Part shown: positions 13,609 to 17,949 of the stretch, one piece after another
Layout: every line of letters starts with the position of its first letter
Numbering within the stretch: the stretch's first letter is position 1
From: an uncultured Collinsella sp.
Lineage (GTDB): Bacteria; Actinomycetota; Coriobacteriia; Coriobacteriales; Coriobacteriaceae
DNA length: 17,949 nt
NCBI GenBank assembly: GCA_902464485.1
Contig: CABQJJ010000030.1
Span: 1 to 17,949 of the forward strand
Direction: 5' to 3'
Notes under the pieces: model-generated
Seen by the model: only the letters and a program-made list of their open reading frames with translations
What the model was told of the DNA's origin: nothing
Database searches by the model: none
Position numbers and translations under genes: made by a program

Positions 13609-14727
13609 ATGAATCCAAATCCCTTTAAGCCCACAGCTGGTAAGCGGCCCCCGATACTCATCGGTCGCGAGTCGGTCATCGAAGATTTTGAGGAAGGGCT
13701 CGACAACGGCGCCGGAGCGCCAGGCAGGCTCATGCTCATTACGGGAAACCGCGGCTGCGGTAAAACGGTTCTCCTGCGGGAGCTGCAACGTCTAGCCAGC
13801 GAGCGCGGATGGGCGGTTGTCTCCGATTCTGCTTCGCTTGGCTTGTGCGATCGCCTGGCCGACGCGCTTCGCTCGAATAAACCCGTTGTGACGACAATGG
13901 AGTTTGGGCCGTCGTTTGGTCGGATGTCGGTCGAGGCGGCTCGGGCAAAGGGCGAGACGCTACGGGGGCTAGTCAACGAGCGCCTCAAGAAGCTCGGTCC
14001 AGGCAAGGGCATCCTGTTTGCGATTGACGAGGCGCAATCTGCGTCAATCGAGGAACTGGCGGCTCTTGCCGTTCTCTATCAGCAGGTGCTCGGAGATCAG
14101 GATGCTACGGGCCTGCCCGATAGCGACCAGCGCGGTCTTGCGCTGGTATTTGCCGGCTTGCCCAGTATGGTTGACGACCTGCTCGAAGAGCCGAGCGTGA
14201 CGTTTTTGCGCCGTGCTCAGCAGCGTGCGCTGGGGGCGATTTCTTTGCCCAAGGTGCGCGATTCATATGTCCAGACGGTCAAGGACGCCGGTCTTTACGT
14301 TGATGCGGAGACGGCGGACCTTGCGGCGCGCAAGAGTATGGGGCATCCCTATATGGTCCAGCTGGTGGGCTATTACATGTGGCGGTCTGCTACCCGGCGT
14401 GGCTCGCAGGCCATTGAAGAACACGATGTCGAGACCGGTTACGCAGACGCCATCTCCGAGTTCTACGAAGCGGTCGACGCGCCGCTGTATTACGGCCTGC
14501 GCAGCCCGCAGCGCCTGTTTATCGAGGCGATGGCGGTTGACGAGAACAAGCCGACGCGCATGGCGGACATCATCGAGCGCTGCGACCGTACCCAGAGCTG
14601 GGCGAGTAAATATCGCGCAAGCCTGATTCGCGAGCGCGTCATCGAGGCTGCCGGATACGGCCTCGTCCGGTTTACCGTGCCCATGCTGGGTGCGTACATT
14701 CGCGATCGCATTTTATGGCACGAGTGA
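13609..14727 (+). CDS. AAA+ ATPase with C-terminal winged helix (Orc1/Cdc6-like, AAA_16)
   Basis: A 372-aa P-loop ATPase. Walker A GNRGCGKT is at 46-53, and Walker B ILFAIDEA at 135-142 has Asp140-Glu141. A sensor 1-like strand LALVFAGLPS is at 177-186, a probable arginine-finger segment FLRRAQQR at 199-206, and a lid with GHPYMVQLVGYYMW at 245-258. The C-terminus (about 296-372) is helical with a winged-helix look. The N-terminus, NPFKPTAGKRPPILIGRE, is the signature of a widespread actinobacterial family of stand-alone ATPases whose architecture resembles Orc1/Cdc6; its function is not established to my knowledge. RBS GAGGAGG has ideal spacing. Direct iterons and a dyad lie upstream and may be its own binding sites. 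The next gene, a UvrA2 homologue, begins 52 bases after it. Confidence 0.82.
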   Translation: MNPNPFKPTAGKRPPILIGRESVIEDFEEGLDNGAGAPGRLMLITGNRGCGKTVLLRELQRLASERGWAVVSDSASLGLCDRLADALRSNKPVVTTMEFGPSFGRMSVEAARAKGETLRGLVNERLKKLGPGKGILFAIDEAQSASIEELAALAVLYQQVLGDQDATGLPDSDQRGLALVFAGLPSMVDDLLEEPSVTFLRRAQQRALGAISLPKVRDSYVQTVKDAGLYVDAETADLAARKSMGHPYMVQLVGYYMWRSATRRGSQAIEEHDVETGYADAISEFYEAVDAPLYYGLRSPQRLFIEAMAVDENKPTRMADIIERCDRTQSWASKYRASLIRERVIEAAGYGLVRFTVPMLGAYIRDRILWHE

Positions 14728-14757
14728 TGTGACAAAGGGACGGTCCCTTTGTCACAT
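14727..14757 (+). repeat. Palindromic element 2 (GTGACAAAG family) after the ATPase gene
   Basis: A near-perfect palindrome of 31 bp: ATGTGACAAAGGGAC (14727-14741), a central G, and GTCCCTTTGTCACAT (14743-14757). The arms are 15 bp with no mismatch. It overlaps the last base of the TGA stop. No T-tract follows, so it is not a classic terminator. It is the most regular copy of the family. Confidence 0.92.
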
Positions 14758-14779
14758 TTGATCAACAGGAAGGGGAGCG

Positions 14780-17272
14780 ATGACGGTGTCGCTACAACCA
14801 AGTGCTATCGAGGTGCGTGGTGCGCGCGTCCATAACCTTAAGGACATCGATATCGATATTCCGCTGGGGAGGCTCGTGGGCATTGCCGGCGTGTCGGGCT
14901 CGGGCAAGAGCTCGCTGGCGCTGGGAGTTCTTTATGCCGAGGGTTCGCGCCGTTACCTGGAGGCGCTCAGCACCTATACCCGCCGTCGCCTGACGCAGGC
15001 CGAGCACGCTCAGGTGGATGGGGTATTGCACGTGCCGGCGGCGCTCGCGCTGCACCAGCGTCCGAGCGTGCCGGGCGTGCGTTCCACCTTTGGCACCATG
15101 ACCGAGCTCAACAACAGCCTGCGCCTACTCTTTAGCCGCTGTGCCCATCACGTGTGCCCGCATTGCGGGGCGCGTGTGGAGCCGAGCCTTAACGTGGCCG
15201 CGGGCCTGTCGCTCACGTGCCCCGAGTGCGACCGCGAGTTCTACGCGCCGAGTGCCGAGGATTTGGCTTTCAATAGCGGCGGCGCGTGTCCCACTTGCGG
15301 CGGTACCGGCGTCATGCGCGAGGTGGACGAGGCGAGCCTGGTGCCCGACGAGTCAAAGACTATCAACGAGGGTGCGGTCCTTCCCTGGGGCACGCTCATG
15401 TGGGATCTGATGAAGCAGGTGGCAGGCGAGATGGGGGTGCGTACCGACGTGCCGTTTAACCAGCTCACGCCTCAAGAGCGCGACATCGTGTTCCACGGCC
15501 CGGCGGTTAAGAAGCACATTCTCTACGTTCCCAAAAACGGCGAGGGCGCCACGCCGCTCGACTTTACCTATTACAACGCCGTCTACACCGTTGAGAATGC
15601 GCTCGCCAAGGTTAAGGACGACAAGGGCCTCAAACGCGTTGCACGCTTTTTGCGCGAGGGGCCATGCCGTGATTGCGACGGTACGCGTCTCTCCGAGACT
15701 GCGCGTCAGCCCCAAGTGCGCGGTATCAATCTGGCACAGGCCACGGCCATGACGCTGAGCGAGGCGATTGAGTGGGTGCGCGGGGTGCCCGCATCCTTGC
15801 CGACCGAGATGCAGCCCATGGCGACGGATATCTGCGATTCGTTTTTGGGCACGGCTCGTCGTCTGGTCGACCTGGGTCTCGATTACCTTTCGCTCGATCG
15901 CGCCGGTGCCACGCTCTCCACGGGCGAGCGTCAGCGCGTGCAGCTCGCCCGCGTGGTGCGCAACCGATCGACGGGCGTGCTTTATGTGCTGGACGAGCCC
16001 TCGATCGGCTTGCATCCTGCCAATGTCGACGGCTTGGTGGGCGTGATGCGCGATCTGGTGGATGACGGCAACACCGTGGTCGTTGTCGACCACGATACGC
16101 GCGTGCTGGCGGAAGCCGACTATCTGGTCGAGATGGGCCCCGTTGCCGGAGCAGGAGGCGGCAATGTGATCGCCGCCGGTACGGTGGACGAGATCGAGCA
16201 CACGCAGGGCAGCCGCATCGCGCCGTTTTTGCGCTCGGATTCCAAGCGCTTGCGTCCGCAGGTGACTGACGAGGAAATGTTCGACCAGGGCCACATCCGC
16301 ATGGCGACCGATGCCATTCATACCGTCAAGCCGCTCGAAGTCGATATCCCGCGAGGCCGCCTTGTCGCGGTGACGGGCGTTTCGGGTTCGGGTAAGACGA
16401 CGTTGGTGCTCGAGACGCTCATTCCGGCACTCAAGGCTCAGGCAGCCGGCGAGCGCCTGCCAAGCCACGTGCGTTGGGTCGATGCCGAAGGCATTGCCCG
16501 CGCCAACCTGATTGACGCCACGCCCATCGGCGCCAACGTGCGCTCGACGGTGGCGACTTATGCCGACATCCATGATGAGCTGCGTCGCGCCTTCGCCCGC
16601 ACGCCCGAGGCCAAGGCAGCCGGCTACAAAGCGGGCGCATTTAGCTACAACACTGGTGCCCTTCGCTGCCCCACATGCGATGGCACGGGTTCCATATCGC
16701 TCGACGTGCAGTTCTTGCCTGATGTCGAGATCGTCTGCCCGGCATGTCGCGGCTCACGCTATGCAGACGCGGCTTCGCATATCCATCGCGAGGGCAAGGA
16801 CGGGAGCTTGCTGACGTTGCCGCAGCTCATGGACATGAGTGTGGACGAGGCGCTCGACGCCACGGTGGGACTCAAGAAGGTTCAGACGCGTTTGCAGACC
16901 TTGCACGACCTGGGCTTGGGCTATCTCACGCTCTGTGAGCCCACACCGGCGCTCTCGGGCGGCGAGGCTCAGCGTCTTAAGCTGGCGAGCGAGATGGGCC
17001 GCGTGCAGGACGATGCCGTGTTTGTGTTTGACGAGCCCACGATCGGCCTGCATCCGCTCGATGTTCAGGTGTTGCTGAGTGTGTTCGACGGCCTTGTTGC
17101 CAAAGGCGCCACGGTTATCGTGATTGAACACGATCTCGACCTTATCCGTAACGCCGATTACGTGATCGACATGGGCCCAGGCGGTGGCGATGCGGGCGGG
17201 CAAATCGTCTGCGCCGGTACGCCGGGGGACATCGCGTCCTGCTCCAAGAGCATTACCGGACGTTATCTATAG
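14780..17272 (+). CDS. UvrA2-type ABC ATPase (UvrA paralogue lacking the UvrB-binding domain)
   Basis: An 830-aa soluble tandem ABC ATPase, about 110 residues shorter than UvrA. Walker A1 GVSGSGKSS is at 37-45 and Walker A2 GVSGSGKTT at 533-541. The first signature is LSTGE (379-383) and the second the standard LSGGE (725-729). Walker B motifs VLYVLDEPSIGLHP and VFVFDEPTIGLHP are both intact. Zinc modules are C147/C150/C170/C173 and C630/C633/C653/C656, with an extra CPHC at 126-129. Between FSRCAHHVCPHC and the CPTCGGTG module there is almost none of the UvrB-binding region of UvrA. Such class II UvrA proteins are linked to resistance to DNA-binding drugs (DrrC-like) and damage tolerance rather than core repair. 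RBS is AGGAAGGGGAG. It probably shares transcription with the ATPase gene or follows it closely. Confidence 0.9.
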   Translation: MTVSLQPSAIEVRGARVHNLKDIDIDIPLGRLVGIAGVSGSGKSSLALGVLYAEGSRRYLEALSTYTRRRLTQAEHAQVDGVLHVPAALALHQRPSVPGVRSTFGTMTELNNSLRLLFSRCAHHVCPHCGARVEPSLNVAAGLSLTCPECDREFYAPSAEDLAFNSGGACPTCGGTGVMREVDEASLVPDESKTINEGAVLPWGTLMWDLMKQVAGEMGVRTDVPFNQLTPQERDIVFHGPAVKKHILYVPKNGEGATPLDFTYYNAVYTVENALAKVKDDKGLKRVARFLREGPCRDCDGTRLSETARQPQVRGINLAQATAMTLSEAIEWVRGVPASLPTEMQPMATDICDSFLGTARRLVDLGLDYLSLDRAGATLSTGERQRVQLARVVRNRSTGVLYVLDEPSIGLHPANVDGLVGVMRDLVDDGNTVVVVDHDTRVLAEADYLVEMGPVAGAGGGNVIAAGTVDEIEHTQGSRIAPFLRSDSKRLRPQVTDEEMFDQGHIRMATDAIHTVKPLEVDIPRGRLVAVTGVSGSGKTTLVLETLIPALKAQAAGERLPSHVRWVDAEGIARANLIDATPIGANVRSTVATYADIHDELRRAFARTPEAKAAGYKAGAFSYNTGALRCPTCDGTGSISLDVQFLPDVEIVCPACRGSRYADAASHIHREGKDGSLLTLPQLMDMSVDEALDATVGLKKVQTRLQTLHDLGLGYLTLCEPTPALSGGEAQRLKLASEMGRVQDDAVFVFDEPTIGLHPLDVQVLLSVFDGLVAKGATVIVIEHDLDLIRNADYVIDMGPGGGDAGGQIVCAGTPGDIASCSKSITGRYL

Positions 17273-17310
17273 GCAATGCGACAAAGGGATAGTCTCTTTG
17301 TCGCATTGCC
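17272..17310 (+). repeat. Palindromic element 3 (GCGACAAAG variant) at the uvrA2 stop
   Basis: GGCAATGCGACAAAG (17272-17286) pairs exactly with CTTTGTCGCATTGCC (17296-17310), and the inner G-T, G-C and A-T pairs leave a TAG loop. The left arm starts in the TAG stop. Relative to elements 1 and 2, GTGAC has become GCGAC and GTCAC has become GTCGC, a compensatory pair change. Confidence 0.92.
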
Positions 17311-17312
17311 AC

Positions 17313-17349
17313 ATGCCGGCAAAGCCTGTCGGCATCACGGTTTTCTTTT
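17313..17349 (+). terminator. Probable terminator after uvrA2
   Basis: ATGCCG (17313-17318) pairs with CGGCAT (17330-17335), with a looser inner GGC/GCC. It is followed five bases later by a T-rich run, TTTTCTTTT (17341-17349). The gap before the T-run makes it less than ideal. Confidence 0.5.
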
Positions 17350-17533
17350 CTAGCAATTCTAGTTAAAGGCAGCTGATTACCGTTAAAAGTCAGCATGTTG
17401 TCGGCATAGCGCTTGAACAGCTTGTGCCTGAGGACCAAAATGACCTCAGCCCATTCGCGAAATTTGCACGCCCTATAGTGAGTGGGCTCTCGCTTGAGCT
17501 GATGCTGCCAAGAGGCGGCCGATAGGGGCAATT
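17350..17533. other. AT-richer gap before the recombinase
   Basis: This stretch is visibly less GC-rich than the genes to its left. It holds a hairpin CTGAGG-N10-CCTCAG (17428-17433/17444-17449) with no T-run, and no credible ORF or RNA gene. It may contain the promoter or a recombination site of the recombinase, but no repeat pair or core site can be identified from one side only. Confidence 0.4.
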
Positions 17534-17949
17534 ATGGACAATCGAATCTTTGGGTATGCACGTGTCTCTTCCGCGGACCAGAACTTGGACCGCCAGTTAG
17601 ACGCACTAGGAAGGTTTCCCGTTCAACGGGGTCAGATTTACGCTGACAAGGCAAGTGGTAAGAACTTTAGACGTCCCCAGTACCAGCGTCTTCTTCGCAG
17701 GTTGCGCGAGGGTGACGTTCTCGTGATCAAAAGTATCGACCGTTTGGGTCGCAATTATCGTGAAGTCCTCGATGAATGGAGACGCATCACGGTGGATAGA
17801 CACGCTGCCATCGTGGTGCTTGATATGCCGTTACTCGATACGCGCGAGCAGCCCGATGGCATCACGGGAACGTTCATGGCGGATCTGGTCCTTCAGATCT
17901 TGAGCTACGTGGCGCAGCTGGAGCGCGAAAACATCAAGCAGCGCCAGGC
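17534..17949 (+). CDS. Serine recombinase (resolvase/invertase family), 3'-truncated by window edge
   Basis: The first ~138 residues of a site-specific recombinase. The catalytic serine is Ser12 in GYARVSSADQNLDRQ (7-21), with Arg10 beside it. The second active-site block KSIDRLGRNYREVLDEW (from 66) gives Asp69, Arg70 and Arg73. The segment MADLVLQILSYVAQLERENIKQRQ, the long E-helix with ER..IKQRQ, runs into the window end. The DNA-binding helix-turn-helix domain lies outside. The size up to the E-helix fits small resolvases/invertases (~180-200 aa) rather than large integrases. RBS AGGGG is at 17524-17528. Codon use is less GC-biased than in the neighbours. Such genes act in transposon resolution, DNA inversion or plasmid maintenance; which applies depends on sequence beyond the window. 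Confidence 0.93.
   Translation, partial: MDNRIFGYARVSSADQNLDRQLDALGRFPVQRGQIYADKASGKNFRRPQYQRLLRRLREGDVLVIKSIDRLGRNYREVLDEWRRITVDRHAAIVVLDMPLLDTREQPDGITGTFMADLVLQILSYVAQLERENIKQRQ

Noticed and set aside
12555..14012. Long minus-strand open frame over the GTPase and AAA+ genes
   Set aside because: Shadow of two real plus-strand genes; it crosses the palindrome and iterons and shows no domain.
15353..16573. 406-codon minus-strand frame inside uvrA2
   Set aside because: Antisense to a well-supported ABC ATPase; His/Arg/Gln-rich shadow translation.
17471..17483. CCCTATAGTGAGT, the reverse complement of 13 bases of the T7 promoter start region
   Set aside because: The recognition half (TAATACG) is missing; the bases that follow are GGGCTCT. 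No phage RNA polymerase gene is in view, so this is most likely chance.
17253..17531. 92-codon minus-strand ORF across the gap after uvrA2
   Set aside because: It runs through palindrome 3 and the terminator, has no RBS and has a composition unlike a protein; treated as spurious.

Overview
This window looks like chromosomal DNA of a GC-rich gut actinobacterium of the class Coriobacteriia, most like Collinsella. That placement is an inference from base composition, gene families, strong AAGGAG-type ribosome binding sites and dispersed GGGAC-core palindromes; no rRNA gene is present to confirm it. Most genes are housekeeping or transport genes, with an accessory-looking right end.

Left part (1-5.7 kb). 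The 3' part of prfC (release factor 3) is followed by a hairpin and a structured leader in front of a VUT/YhhQ-type transporter, which is the queuosine-precursor transporter family. A short-chain dehydrogenase is coupled to it. A strong terminator separates this operon from a minus-strand pair, uracil-DNA glycosylase and an EamA/DMT exporter. The exporter is divergent from a LysR regulator, with palindromes in the shared promoter.

Middle (5.7-11.3 kb). A minus-strand MATE efflux pump is followed by a plus-strand 23S rRNA guanine methyltransferase (rlmA). Then come a small four-helix membrane protein on the minus strand with an operator-like repeat, a 47-codon single-helix membrane ORF with a strong RBS, and a 16S rRNA methyltransferase of the RsmJ family. 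After these lie a small zinc-binding protein divergent from a GNAT acetyltransferase, and an MscL channel carrying an extra C-terminal zinc ribbon.

Right part (11.4-17.9 kb). A TetM/EF-G-like translational GTPase has an altered domain IV loop. It is followed by an Orc1/Cdc6-like AAA+ ATPase with a winged helix, preceded by four perfect 10-bp iterons and a 13-bp palindrome, and by a UvrA2-type ABC ATPase that lacks the UvrB-binding domain. Each of these three genes ends in a copy of the same palindrome (GTGACAAAG...CTTTGTCAC), and the copies show compensatory changes. The window ends in an AT-richer gap and the start of a serine recombinase, probably the edge of a mobile element.

The strongest candidates for something undescribed are the AAA+ ATPase with its iteron control region, the palindrome family at gene 3' ends, the MscL-zinc ribbon fusion, the 47-codon ORF and the pseudoknot-like leader of the VUT transporter.
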